DNA of 64,000 nt from Pseudodesulfovibrio nedwellii (GTDB lineage: Bacteria > Desulfobacterota > Desulfovibrionia > Desulfovibrionales > Desulfovibrionaceae): contig NZ_AP026709.1 in the NCBI RefSeq assembly GCF_027923765.1, forward strand, positions 2,599,501 to 2,663,500, in the 5' to 3' direction. Every line of letters starts with the position of its first letter. Positions within the stretch are counted from its first letter, which is position 1. Shown in pieces: positions 1-8,817 of this stretch. The notes beneath the pieces were generated by a model that worked only from the letters and a program-made list of their open reading frames with translations, had not been told where the DNA came from and searched no databases. A program made the translations under genes and the position numbers.

Positions 1-1
1 T

Positions 2-1702
2 GAGCTTGAAGAGAAAAGTGGAATTGTTGAACGGTCGCCTTTTGCGTCCTCAACACAAGATTATGGTACAATTAATACGGGAAATCTTACAGGCCTGCTT
101 ACGCTTCGATTGTTAAAAGAAGAAAAGCCTATTGGCCTTGCTCGTCTTGAGGTGCGGTCTAAAAAGGTCGGGTACAGGGAAGACTATCAACAGATGCTGC
201 AGGATATTGCAGATCATTCGATTGAGTTATTACTTAGACTTCCAGCTACAACAGAAACGCGATTGACTTCAGACTTATGCCTTGATGCTCAGTCGATCCA
301 ACAAAGATTTTTTTTCCTTCGAGCACTACTCTCATCTTCTGACTTCAATGACGCTATCAATCAAGTCACTTCAAGGCCTCACGTATCTCTGCGGATTTCA
401 CAAGAGAGGCAACCTACGAGCAAGGGAATAATGGGGCGTGAAGCAATCCGTCAGTTGAGTTATGGATCTTCGAGGGTATCGCTGCCTGCCGGTCATCCCT
501 TATCCCACAGACACCCTGCTTTAAAATCTTTACCAAGGAATGTGGTCAGAAGCACTGCGGAGGAGACTGTTGATACTCCTGAAAATCGTTTTGTGAAATT
601 TGTTGTTGAGGACATGAATAATTTGTTGTCTTCAATTGAAAAAACAATAAAGGCGGCACACCCTCCACTTGCTTGGGGGCAGCGTTTTATAAAACGGGAA
701 GTTTTGCCTCTACAAAATAAACTGGAAGAGATATTAGGAGCGCAGTTTTTTCGGAAGGTAAATGGATTTAGCGGTGTTGACTTTGGTAGCCCCGTTCTAC
801 AGAAAAAACAGGGGTATCGGGAGATATTGCAGACTTGGCTTAAGGCGAATGCGGCGGCGAAATTGGCTTGGAGGGGCGGGGAAGATCTTCATCAGGGAGG
901 ACAGAGGGATATCCCGACACTTTATGAGTATTGGGTGTTCTTTGTGATTTGGAGTGTTTTAGAAAGGTTGTGCTGTAGGGAATTGGCAACGGCCACATTG
1001 AATCTCTTTGAATCGTCTACAGATGGTTTTGGCCTTAAGCTTCGGTCTGGTAAATTGTTTAGCACCGGTGGTTTAAAAATCCTCCATGGTGGAGCGCGGC
1101 TTAGGCTTCAGTTTTCTTACAATAGAACATTTAATGTACCTTCATTGAGCAGGGTAACGAAGAGGATTGACTACGAATCGTCATATCCTTCCTCTGGATC
1201 TTGGACTCGAAGCATGCGTCCGGATTTTACGATTTCTGTTTGGGCTGAAGAGATAACCTCTGAAGAGGCTGAGCTGAATAACAGTATTTGCCACGTCCAT
1301 TTTGATACAAAGTACAGTGTTTCTGACATCATGACAGTTTTGGGTCATCCTAATGAAGAAGTTGATGTCATAAAAAAAGAAGAGCGATTTGGCTGCTATC
1401 GTCGGGGTGACCTACTTAAGATGCATAGCTATAAGGACGCCATTCGACGAACACACGGTGCGTATATCATCTATCCGGGGAATAGTAGCAAATATTCGCA
1501 AGGGCCGAAAGGATATCATGCATGGCTTGAGTTTCATGAAGTCTTGCCGGGGCTAGGTGCGTTTCAGATTTCTCCGGGAGTTAATAGCGATCAATCGGCC
1601 AAGGTTCTGCATGGTTTTCTTTTAGATATACTTGATCAGTTTGTTTTAAAAGAGAGTAAGTTAAGTCAAACGAATTGTCTTATTGGTGAAATCAATAAGT
1701 AG
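2..1702 (+). CDS. McrC-like DUF2357/PD-(D/E)XK nuclease, 5' end outside window
   Basis: The reading frame is open to the left edge, so the gene is partial; a TTG at 110 is only an internal codon. The visible part has a DUF2357-type region (a TPENRFVKF-like helix around codon 200) and a C-terminal PD-(D/E)XK-like core with RPDF and FDTKY about 30 residues apart, then a helix with YRRGDLLKMHSYKDAI. This is the architecture of McrC-type subunits, where DUF2357 docks onto a McrB-like NTPase motor and the C-terminus cuts nucleic acid. The motor gene would lie upstream, outside the window. The gene is more AT-rich than the genes from 11 kb on and sits beside an integrase, so it is probably transferred cargo. 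The family call is fairly sure; the target (modified DNA or RNA) is unknown. Confidence 0.7.
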   Translation, partial: ELEEKSGIVERSPFASSTQDYGTINTGNLTGLLTLRLLKEEKPIGLARLEVRSKKVGYREDYQQMLQDIADHSIELLLRLPATTETRLTSDLCLDAQSIQQRFFFLRALLSSSDFNDAINQVTSRPHVSLRISQERQPTSKGIMGREAIRQLSYGSSRVSLPAGHPLSHRHPALKSLPRNVVRSTAEETVDTPENRFVKFVVEDMNNLLSSIEKTIKAAHPPLAWGQRFIKREVLPLQNKLEEILGAQFFRKVNGFSGVDFGSPVLQKKQGYREILQTWLKANAAAKLAWRGGEDLHQGGQRDIPTLYEYWVFFVIWSVLERLCCRELATATLNLFESSTDGFGLKLRSGKLFSTGGLKILHGGARLRLQFSYNRTFNVPSLSRVTKRIDYESSYPSSGSWTRSMRPDFTISVWAEEITSEEAELNNSICHVHFDTKYSVSDIMTVLGHPNEEVDVIKKEERFGCYRRGDLLKMHSYKDAIRRTHGAYIIYPGNSSKYSQGPKGYHAWLEFHEVLPGLGAFQISPGVNSDQSAKVLHGFLLDILDQFVLKESKLSQTNCLIGEINK

Positions 1703-1772
1703 TGCCATTTGATGTGAAGGGTGGCCTGTGCGTGGGTAGATATCTTTTGAATTTAATTGGCGCAATGGGACT

Positions 1773-2903
1773 TTAATCCTTGTCGTAACGAAGAATATTA
1801 TCCGCTTCTTTCATACCTTTTTTTATCAACTCGTCGGCTAAATGAGCATACCGCTGGGTCATGGTCACAGTCTTGTGTCCAAGGATGTGTTGGAGTGTGT
1901 AAAGATCGACTTTGCCGGTGCTGATAAGCCTTGAAGCAAAAGTATGCCTTAGGTCGTGAGGGCGAATCTTTGGGCGCAACTTGGCAGCGGCCTTTATTCG
2001 TGTCCACGGCCAGCGGTAATGAATCTTTTTCCCGTTGGTTGAGTGAAAAACGAGCTTGGAACGTGTTCGCTTTTCTGCTTGGGCCTCGGCGAGGATGTTT
2101 TTCATCATGTCGTTTATGGGCAGGTACTGGTATCGCCCTTTGACCATGCTCTTTATCTCGAACCGGATGACATTGTTTTCGTAGTCCACATCCTGCCACG
2201 TCATGTTGAAGACTTCCCCTGTTCGTTTCCCTGTAGCGAGACAAAACAGGAAAGCAAGGGCTACCATACGGTTCTTCCATGTATCCAGAACGGCCATGAG
2301 ACGGTCTAACTCCGCATCGGTGAGGGGATTGGTTACTTGGTTGTCGTAACGCGGCATATCGAGTTTTTGGGTCGGATTGATACCTTCATAGAGTCCGTTT
2401 TTAATGGCATAGTTGAAGAGGCGACTGACGAGCTTTATGTTTTTGGCGACCGTCTCCATTGCGAGAGGTTTCCGAGTCCCCTTGGTCTTTCGCATACTTT
2501 TCATGGAGCACATGAACTCGGCTATGTCTTGAGGTGATATTTCGTTCAGTCGTATTTCGCCAAATCGTTTTTGGACGCGGGTCTCCCAGACTTTGCGCCA
2601 TGATCTCGGCGACTTCAGGCGGGAGTTGTGTAGTTTGTCGAATCTGTCCCAGACTTCCTGCATTGTTGGCACCGGTATTTTCTCTGGCATTATGGCCGCG
2701 ATGGTGATGTCGTGTTTCCATTTTGCTTCGATCTGTTCGGCAAGCTTTAGCGAGTCGACAGTCTTCGTCTTCCAGCGGCCTCGTATTTTGACCATGACCT
2801 TGTACTTTCGGTGGTGCTGGAGGTTGGTTTTGCATTTGCGGCAGGACTTGGTACCGAGCTTGTAGGTGCAGTAGCAGGATGTACATTGAACGCTTATCGC
2901 CAT
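1773..2903 (-). CDS. Tyrosine recombinase/integrase with N-terminal Cys-rich finger
   Basis: Phage-type integrase of about 376 residues. The N-terminus has two CxxC pairs (CTSC and CRKC), resembling a small zinc ribbon, then a SAM-like core-binding domain and a catalytic domain. The catalytic set is visible: Arg in ATGKRTGEV, Lys in the beta-hairpin EIKSMVKGR, HDLRHTFAS, GHKTVTMTQRYAHL with the nucleophilic Tyr. All are intact, so it should be active. The start at 2903 is chosen because CGGAG lies a few bases upstream; an in-frame ATG at 2921 lacks such a site. It reads away from tRNA-Phe and towards the McrC-like gene, with only about 70 bp between their 3' ends. It probably mobilises an island lying to the left. 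Confidence 0.88.
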   Translation of the reverse strand: MAISVQCTSCYCTYKLGTKSCRKCKTNLQHHRKYKVMVKIRGRWKTKTVDSLKLAEQIEAKWKHDITIAAIMPEKIPVPTMQEVWDRFDKLHNSRLKSPRSWRKVWETRVQKRFGEIRLNEISPQDIAEFMCSMKSMRKTKGTRKPLAMETVAKNIKLVSRLFNYAIKNGLYEGINPTQKLDMPRYDNQVTNPLTDAELDRLMAVLDTWKNRMVALAFLFCLATGKRTGEVFNMTWQDVDYENNVIRFEIKSMVKGRYQYLPINDMMKNILAEAQAEKRTRSKLVFHSTNGKKIHYRWPWTRIKAAAKLRPKIRPHDLRHTFASRLISTGKVDLYTLQHILGHKTVTMTQRYAHLADELIKKGMKEADNILRYDKD

Positions 2904-2911
2904 GATTTCTC

Positions 2912-3044
2912 CGGTAAACATACGGTAAACTCATGACGGTTTTCCTTCGGATATCGTCATGAGTTCCCTTGGTTGATATTCAACCCATATGTTTACTTTG
3001 GAGACAGAATTAATGACCGAAATAAGTAGTCTTTTAAACTACTT
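2912..3044. promoter_or_regulatory. Repeat-rich region upstream of the integrase
   Basis: Directly before the integrase start lie two direct copies of CGGTAAAC (2912-2919, 2923-2930) with an 11-bp period. They are followed by a perfect 9-bp inverted repeat CTCATGACG/CGTCATGAG (2930-2938, 2955-2963). Further out are GGTTGA/TCAACC (2971-2985) and AAGTAGT/ACTACTT (3024-3044). Closely spaced short repeats like these suit integrase arm-type sites, an excisionase or repressor operator, or the att region itself. Which of these is not decided by sequence alone. Confidence 0.4.
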
Positions 3045-3088
3045 GCCAATCGGCCCTCATTTCGGTAAATCCCATTTCTCGACAGCGT

Positions 3089-3164
3089 GCTCGGGTAGCT
3101 CAGTCGGTAGAGCAGGGGACTGAAAATCCCCGTGTCGGCAGTTCAATTCTGTCCCCGAGCACCA
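3089..3164 (+). tRNA. tRNA-Phe (GAA)
   Basis: A 76-nt cloverleaf with a perfect acceptor stem GCTCGGG/CCCGAGC, D-arm, anticodon stem GGGGA/TCCCC with loop CTGAAAA (anticodon GAA at 3122-3124), T-arm with TTCAATT and an encoded CCA end. A strong terminator follows 11 nt downstream, so it is a single-gene transcription unit. It lies between the integrase and the molybdopterin enzyme; its 5' end, not its 3' end, faces the integrase. Confidence 0.97.
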
Positions 3165-3174
3165 CGCGATATCA

Positions 3175-3208
3175 AGCCCTTACGAAGTTTTCTTCGTAAG
3201 GGCTTTTT
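3175..3208 (+). terminator. Rho-independent terminator of tRNA-Phe
   Basis: A perfect 13-bp stem (3175-3187 with 3192-3204), loop of four T, then a run of T. It lies just after the tRNA. Confidence 0.92.
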
Positions 3209-3297
3209 CGTTGTTTGGTGAAATGTCCGCGAGAAGTTGAAGAAGATCCCCGTGTTTCTTCAGCGTGAGAGTCTCGACGTCGTGATTCTGTGCTGTG

Positions 3298-5691
3298 TTA
3301 ATCTTTATCGTTCTTTACGTTGCAGGGGAAGCCGCGCATGTGGACAGAGCCGCTGATTTTGTCCGTGAAATCGGCGTGGACGAGGAGATTCACATTTGCG
3401 CCGTCGAGGGAATAGATATCGTGCCCGGGGAGATCTAGGTCGGGGCATGTTTGCCACCAGCCGTGTTGTGTGCAGACAACATTCTGGGCAAGACCTTGAG
3501 TCAATTTGGCTTGAAGGAGAATTTTACCGTGCACTGTTTCCAATGATACGGTGGCTCCGTCCGCTATCCCGAGAGTTTCAGCTTTATCTTTATTGATTTC
3601 TAGAAAGGGTTGGGGATGTCTTTTCCTCAGAGAGGGGAAAGCTCTGTGCTGTGATTGGCAGAATTCGCGGAGTTTTGCGGTAATCAATACAAATGGGAAG
3701 TCTTCGGAATTGATTCCTGCCTTTTCAAGAATAGCGAGCGGGTCATTCCACTCGGGAAAAGGAGCCTGTTCAATATTTTTGAGTTGTTGGGAAAAAAGTT
3801 CAACTCGCCCAGTCATGCTGCTGAATCCTTTTTTCTGATATTTTTTATAGGCCACAGGTCCTTGAATAAAGACGCCCCCTTCGTTTTCTTTGAGGGCCTT
3901 AAGCGAGAGGCCGACAGGGTTCAGCATGTCATCAAAAGCAGCATCAATGTTTCCGTTCCAGAATTTGTCGGACATGCCGAGTCTTTTTGCTATTTCAAAA
4001 ATAATCCACAATTCGTCCTTACTTTCGCCACGTGGAGTTGCAACTGGTTCTCGCCATTGGACCACCCATTTGTTTTCCTGAAAAGCCAATGGGTAGCCGA
4101 TTCTTCCTGTTTCCCAGAAGCTGGCCGATGGTAAGACGATGTCGGCCAACTCCGCCGTTGGGTTGAGGAAGTGGTCAATATGAACATGAAAGTCTAGTCG
4201 TTTTAGGGCTTCCGAAGTCCTTTTGCTGTCAGGATTTGATGATATTGTGTTCGCCCCGAAAACGATCAGCCCTTTTATTGGGTAGGGGACGTCCTCTTCG
4301 ATTGCCTTGCATATCAAGTGCGGTGGGACTGACATGATTGTTCCGGCTGGACCGAGTGGGTGATCGGGTAAAGCAATGTTTTTTTTGAACATCTCTGGTG
4401 TCACAAATTCAAAACCGAAAGGGTAATTTAGTGGAGGCATGAAATCATTGATATGGTTTCCGCCTTGTCGGTCATAGTCTCCGGTCAAGGCATAGAACAG
4501 GCATATAGCCCTGTTGGTTTGTGTTGCATTGAGGTTTTGCTCTACGCCGTTGAATGAATACCAGCATGAAGGACTGTTCTCGACCATCAAATGAACTGTT
4601 GCGATGATGTCTTTAGCCGGGATTGTGGTTGTTTTTTCCACATATTCCGGTGTGTATTGAGCAACAGATTTTCTCAAGCCGCTGAAAACGGTTTCGCACC
4701 ATATTTTTTGCCCATCCGCGAGCAAAACTTCTATCCGTGCTTCGAGTAGAGGCGAGAAGTCGGTTTTTTCCCCAGGGTAATAAAATGTTGGCAGACCTGT
4801 TTCGGGGGAAATAACAGCAAAAATATTGTTGTCATTGGTCGATGAATCCAAGTCTGAAGCACGGAGTAAATCTCCGGTGTCGCACCGAATCAGCAACGGT
4901 GCGTTGGTCCAATCGGTTACAAAGTCCCTATTGTACAGAGATTTTTCCAGCATGACGTGGATCATGCCCAAGGCCAAGGCGCCATCTGTGCCAGGTTTGA
5001 TCTGGAGCCATGAGTCCGCCTTGGCCGCGACTTTTGTGCGTCGTGGATCAATAACAATAAGTTTGGCTTTTCGTTTCAAGGCCGAGTTGATCTGTTGATT
5101 ATAGGCGTTGAAGGTGTTTGCAGGGTTATGGCCCCATATCAGTATGCATTGTGTGTGATTGAAGTCGGGCCATCCTGCGGTAAAGTCTTCGCCCATTTTC
5201 CCGAATGTCAGAGCAGATCCATTGTCCCGATGCCAGTTGCAGATATGGGTGGTGGTCATGTGGTTGGGGGTGCCATAAATATTTGCCAATCGACGAACAA
5301 AGGGCGTTATTTCCCATACAGGAGAAGATACATTCGTTTGCGAAAAGACGAATGCTTCAGCGCCATGTTGCTCTTTAATTTGAAACATTTGTTCTGCGAC
5401 GATATCCAAAGCTTCATCCCAACTTATGCGTTCCCAGCCTGGATCGCTCGCCCCTTTGGGGTTTGTGCGTTTCAGCGGGTGAGTCAGTCTTTGTTTGTTT
5501 GATACCAACTCAGGTCCGGCAAATCCTTTGGGGCAAAGAGGTCTGTAAAAATGGTGCTCTTTGTCTGGGCTGATCTTGATAAATTTGCCATTGGCGATAT
5601 GTGCCACTACCGGGCAATTACTGAAGCATTGTGCACAATAGGTTCGTATTTTTCGAATGTCTGGATCAGATTTCCTTTCCGAAGTCTTCAT
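3298..5691 (-). CDS. Cytoplasmic molybdopterin oxidoreductase, DMSO reductase family, substrate unknown
   Basis: About 797 residues. The N-terminus carries a [4Fe-4S] site (YCAQCFSNC, then LCPKG), followed by the Mo-bisPGD domains (WERISWDEALD, IDPRRTKVA, ADIVLPSASFWE) and a C-terminal molydopterin-binding barrel. The likely Mo-ligand Cys is in HICNWHRDNG. There is no twin-arginine signal, so the enzyme should be cytoplasmic. No Fe-S or membrane-anchor subunit is adjacent, which suggests a soluble single-subunit enzyme, possibly acetylene-hydratase-like or a reductase. The start at 5691 follows GGGAGG at good spacing; a longer frame to 5754 lacks one. It is divergent from a MarR regulator across a perfect palindrome, so that regulator probably controls it. 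The substrate cannot be read from sequence. Confidence 0.85.
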   Translation of the reverse strand: MKTSERKSDPDIRKIRTYCAQCFSNCPVVAHIANGKFIKISPDKEHHFYRPLCPKGFAGPELVSNKQRLTHPLKRTNPKGASDPGWERISWDEALDIVAEQMFQIKEQHGAEAFVFSQTNVSSPVWEITPFVRRLANIYGTPNHMTTTHICNWHRDNGSALTFGKMGEDFTAGWPDFNHTQCILIWGHNPANTFNAYNQQINSALKRKAKLIVIDPRRTKVAAKADSWLQIKPGTDGALALGMIHVMLEKSLYNRDFVTDWTNAPLLIRCDTGDLLRASDLDSSTNDNNIFAVISPETGLPTFYYPGEKTDFSPLLEARIEVLLADGQKIWCETVFSGLRKSVAQYTPEYVEKTTTIPAKDIIATVHLMVENSPSCWYSFNGVEQNLNATQTNRAICLFYALTGDYDRQGGNHINDFMPPLNYPFGFEFVTPEMFKKNIALPDHPLGPAGTIMSVPPHLICKAIEEDVPYPIKGLIVFGANTISSNPDSKRTSEALKRLDFHVHIDHFLNPTAELADIVLPSASFWETGRIGYPLAFQENKWVVQWREPVATPRGESKDELWIIFEIAKRLGMSDKFWNGNIDAAFDDMLNPVGLSLKALKENEGGVFIQGPVAYKKYQKKGFSSMTGRVELFSQQLKNIEQAPFPEWNDPLAILEKAGINSEDFPFVLITAKLREFCQSQHRAFPSLRKRHPQPFLEINKDKAETLGIADGATVSLETVHGKILLQAKLTQGLAQNVVCTQHGWWQTCPDLDLPGHDIYSLDGANVNLLVHADFTDKISGSVHMRGFPCNVKNDKD

Positions 5692-5762
5692 CGTTTTCCT
5701 CCCAACGGTTCGTGTTTTTTGACTCAGAAACGCTATGAATGTTGAGGAATTCATTGTTACAC

Positions 5763-5809
5763 ATCAGAATGACAAGTTGTCAACCCTGTTGACAACTTGT
5801 CATTCTGAT
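5763..5809. promoter_or_regulatory. Perfect 22-bp-arm palindromic operator between marR and the Mo enzyme
   Basis: Arms 5763-5784 and 5788-5809 are exact reverse complements with a 3-nt centre. Each arm contains its own near-palindrome GACAAGTTGTC or GACAACTTGTC, so the site could hold two MarR dimers. A consensus -35 TTGACA occurs on each strand inside the arms (plus strand 5789-5794, minus strand 5783-5778), so a bound regulator would block both divergent promoters. Confidence 0.85.
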
Positions 5810-5844
5810 TGCAAAAAGGCTTATGTTCGTGTTATTCTCATCCT

Positions 5845-6312
5845 ATGAAATATGCAGATGGTGAGAAACTTCATACGTTATTCCAAGTGCTCCAAGGAGC
5901 ATGGAAGGAAGTCGAAAAGGTGGAGGAGTCGGTACATCGATCCAGCGGGTTGACCGGTGCACAAAGTAAGAATATTTCGCATTTGTTGAACAGCGGACCC
6001 ATGACGATTTCAGATTTGGCGTTTGATCGGGGTGTTTCCCGTCAATCTGTTCAGGTTGCTGTCAGCGCATTGGCCGAAAGTGGCTATGTACATTTTGAAG
6101 ACAACCCCAGGCATAAACGTGCAAAACTTTTGCACGTAACAGATCTTGGCTGTTCTCGATTCACCACCGCTCAGAAGGCAGAATATGAAATTCTTCGGAG
6201 AGCATTTCCGGATTTAAAGTCTGAAGATGTGGATGTGGCCGTTCAAGTCTTGCAAATGATCCAAGAAAGTTTATCGAAAGTTCAGGAGTCTAAATCGTCA
6301 AAATTTTCATGA
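5845..6312 (+). CDS. MarR-family transcriptional regulator
   Basis: A winged-helix regulator of about 155 residues. The HTH lies around residues 50-75 (MTISDLAFDRGVSRQSVQVAVSAL), followed by the wing with DNPRHKRAKLLHVTDLG, the usual MarR D/R pattern. The ATG at 5845 is chosen over an in-frame TTG at 5809 because the latter is inside the operator. It is divergent from the molybdopterin oxidoreductase; the shared palindrome implies autoregulation and control of that enzyme. The ligand is unknown. A terminator follows the gene. Confidence 0.88.
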   Translation: MKYADGEKLHTLFQVLQGAWKEVEKVEESVHRSSGLTGAQSKNISHLLNSGPMTISDLAFDRGVSRQSVQVAVSALAESGYVHFEDNPRHKRAKLLHVTDLGCSRFTTAQKAEYEILRRAFPDLKSEDVDVAVQVLQMIQESLSKVQESKSSKFS

Positions 6313-6364
6313 CTCTCGTGGGGTATGAAAACGGAAAAGTGCCCTTGATTAATTTTTGAAATCA

Positions 6365-6401
6365 AGCCCTCACGAAGAAGACTTCATGAGGGCTTTTTCT
6401 T
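6365..6401 (+). terminator. Terminator after marR
   Basis: A 13-bp stem with one G-T wobble (6365-6377 with 6382-6394), followed by TTTTTCTTTT. Its stem is nearly the same sequence as the tRNA-Phe terminator at 3175. The remaining gap to 6679 holds no convincing gene, only the sigma-54 promoter. Confidence 0.85.
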
Positions 6402-6610
6402 TTGAGTCTTGGTTTTTCGTTGCTTATTGTCATTGCATGGAATCACAGTGCTTTTGTTTTTCGTGCAATAAGATAAAATGTTTTATTTTGAGTAGTTATG
6501 ACTTTTTTGCAAAGGTGAATTGCGTGTTTATTGATTGGCAAGAGGCTTCTCTTGATAGCGCAACACTTGTTATGTGTCTAAAATATAATACTTTATTTCT
6601 ATCTTGCTAC

Positions 6611-6627
6611 TGGCATGCCGATTGCTT
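6611..6627 (+). promoter_or_regulatory. Sigma-54 (-24/-12) promoter for the first chemoreceptor
   Basis: TGGCAT, five bases, then TTGCTT, with GG and GC at exactly 12-bp spacing, as in the RpoN consensus. It lies about 50 nt upstream of the chemoreceptor ATG at 6680, leaving room for the GGAGG site at about 6670. Confidence 0.65.
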
Positions 6628-6679
6628 CCTTTAGGCTCTCCCGCTCAATGAGCGCGATAACTTTGCATGGAGGAACCAC

Positions 6680-8734
6680 ATGTCGGTGAGAAACAAGCTC
6701 GTTTTGGTGCTTCTGGTTTGCGTTGTCTGCTTTGCTCTGGTTTTTGGGGCGACCAAAATTGGAAGAAATATTTCCAATCATTATGCAACGCTTATGAAAC
6801 AGGCACGAAATGCCTATAGTGAGCTTCTGCAATCGCGCAGGCAGGAGAAAAATTTTCAATTGCGCAAAAAATCCGAGTATATTGGCAAGGTGGCCAAACA
6901 TGTCAATGAGGCCCGAGTCACTTTGCAATCCATTATTGAAGCAGATCCAGAAATGCAATCTGCATGCGACAATGCGCTCGGACTGCTTGCTGAATACAAT
7001 ACAAGTTTTCAAACCCTTGCCTCGGCTGAAACCGATATAGGGCTGACCATTGATACTGGTTGGCGTAATAAATTTGTGATGTCTGCCCGTGGATTGGAAA
7101 GTATTTTTAAGGAAGTCCACAGTCAGGATATAACCGTCTTGCTTTTGCAGATTCGAAGACAGGAAAAAAATTATATTCTTCGGCGTGAAGACAAATACAT
7201 TGAAAGGATGAATGGTTGGATCGAGGCCATGAATGAATCCGTGGCTGTTTCTCCGCTGTTCGGTCCGCAAGAGCGAGCCGCATTTCAGGAAAAGCTTCAT
7301 ATTTATCTGTCCGCTTTTGACGGGTATCGCAAGAGCTTAGAATCGGCTGATAGGGGTTCTGTATTACTGATTAAATCTGCGCGAGCACTGGAACCGGTCC
7401 TTGAGGATATCCGTAATCACTATATGGAAAAGAGTGCGCAAATTGCCAGCAATGTTGATCTCGCAGTGCTGAGTATGGAAGTGACGGCCTGTGCGTTGAT
7501 TATTTTATGTATTCTTTGGACGTTATTTTCAGTCACCCGACCGCTTGCTGCATTGCAAAAGTATTCGCGAGATGTGGCCGATGGGAATCTGGAAGCCCAG
7601 CCGGAAGGCACGTTCAACCATGAATTTGGCAACTTATGCAATGATCTGATGCGTATGGTGTCCATGCTGCGTGATCAGCTGGAGGCCGTCCGTCTTAAGG
7701 AGGAGGAAGCTCTGGCGCAGGCCGAAGCCGCGAGAAAGGCAATGTTAGCGACACAGGAACAGGAACTTCGTGTGCGAAAGCTGTGGGATTGCATGTCGGA
7801 CACAGGAAAGCAGGCAGAAGGTATTGCCGACCGTGTGGGCATGGCAACTGAAAAAGTTGCGGCCATGCTCGTGCAGATACGTGATGGCTCACATAATCAG
7901 CATGAACGCATCATGGAAACAGCCATTGCCATGGAGCAGATGAATACTGTTGTTTGCGAAGTGAGCAAAAATGCGTCTCAAGCCACAGGGCGGGCTTCGG
8001 AGGCTCGTGACAAGGCTGTAGAGGGCGCGGGGCTTGTTCAGGGTGCGGTGACCTCTATCGAAGACGTGAATGGATATACGGATAAGATTAGTCAGGGATT
8101 GGAGAAGCTTGGCCTTCAGGTTGAATCTATTGGTCAGGTTATGGATGTTATCAATGAAATAGCAGACCAGACAAATCTGTTGGCACTGAATGCCGCCATT
8201 GAGGCCGCTCGTGCCGGAGAAGCCGGTAGAGGTTTTGCCGTGGTAGCCGATGAGGTTCGCAAATTGGCGGAAAAGACAATGACAGCTACCAAGCAAGTGG
8301 AAGAACATGTTGTTTCTATTCAGGATTCTTCCGCTAGGAATATCGAACGGTTCCGAGATGTCGTGGAAGTCGTGAAGCATAGTGCCGTTCAGGCTCGTGC
8401 ATCCGGGGAAGCACAGGATTCTATCATTTTTCTGGTGGAACAAAATGTATTGAATGTGGAAAGCATTGCTTCGGCGTCCGAAGAGCAGAGTGTGGCTTCC
8501 GAACAGATATCCCAGGCCACGGAAGAAGTTCGTCAAATTGCCAAGTCGTTTACCGAAGGTGTTGAGCATGCGCATACAGCCGTGGTTGATCTCGTCGATT
8601 TGTCCGAGGAGTTGCGTGTGGGTATGCGCGAAATGCTTTCCGGTGGCGACATGACCGATAATGAAAATGGAGAGTCTGCGGTTGTCTCTTCAACACCTCC
8701 GATGGATGTCCTGAAACAGCCAATGCTCGCGTAG
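6680..8734 (+). CDS. Methyl-accepting chemotaxis protein with HBM sensor
   Basis: 684 residues. An N-terminal TM (about 6-27), then a periplasmic helical bimodular (HBM) domain with two RRQEKN motifs (residues about 54 and 155), a second TM (about 258-280), HAMP, and a signalling domain with the invariant tip [21 protein letters not shown] domains in other bacteria bind small organic acids; the ligand here is unknown. The start is preceded by GGAGG. The C-terminus has no CheR-tethering pentapeptide. It has its own sigma-54 promoter and converges with the next chemoreceptor on a shared terminator. Confidence 0.95.
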   Translation: MSVRNKLVLVLLVCVVCFALVFGATKIGRNISNHYATLMKQARNAYSELLQSRRQEKNFQLRKKSEYIGKVAKHVNEARVTLQSIIEADPEMQSACDNALGLLAEYNTSFQTLASAETDIGLTIDTGWRNKFVMSARGLESIFKEVHSQDITVLLLQIRRQEKNYILRREDKYIERMNGWIEAMNESVAVSPLFGPQERAAFQEKLHIYLSAFDGYRKSLESADRGSVLLIKSARALEPVLEDIRNHYMEKSAQIASNVDLAVLSMEVTACALIILCILWTLFSVTRPLAALQKYSRDVADGNLEAQPEGTFNHEFGNLCNDLMRMVSMLRDQLEAVRLKEEEALAQAEAARKAMLATQEQELRVRKLWDCMSDTGKQAEGIADRVGMATEKVAAMLVQIRDGSHNQHERIMETAIAMEQMNTVVCEVSKNASQATGRASEARDKAVEGAGLVQGAVTSIEDVNGYTDKISQGLEKLGLQVESIGQVMDVINEIADQTNLLALNAAIEAARAGEAGRGFAVVADEVRKLAEKTMTATKQVEEHVVSIQDSSARNIERFRDVVEVVKHSAVQARASGEAQDSIIFLVEQNVLNVESIASASEEQSVASEQISQATEEVRQIAKSFTEGVEHAHTAVVDLVDLSEELRVGMREMLSGGDMTDNENGESAVVSSTPPMDVLKQPMLA

Positions 8735-8757
8735 ATTTGTGAGTTTCTGAATATATC

Positions 8758-8793
8758 GAGGTCCGAAATCATGAAGATTTCGGGCCTCTTTTT
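8758..8793. terminator. Terminator between convergent chemoreceptor genes
   Basis: A 13-bp stem with one wobble (8758-8770 with 8776-8788), followed by a T run on the plus strand. It sits between two convergent stops and mainly serves the plus-strand gene. Confidence 0.85.
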
Positions 8794-8817
8794 GACGGTT
8801 AATTGATTATTGATTTG

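Noticed and set aside
3089-3164. tRNA-Phe 3' end as the integration site
   Set aside because: The integrase lies on the 5' side and no second tRNA fragment is visible in the window, so the claim is not supported here.
6578-6625. Sigma-28 (flagellar) promoter for the chemoreceptor
   Set aside because: A GCCGATTG is present but TAAA is 34 bp away instead of about 15; the sigma-54 match overlaps it and is better.
6356-6634. 92-codon plus-strand frame after the marR terminator
   Set aside because: It starts inside the terminator, is Cys/Phe-rich with no ribosome site, and contains the sigma-54 promoter.
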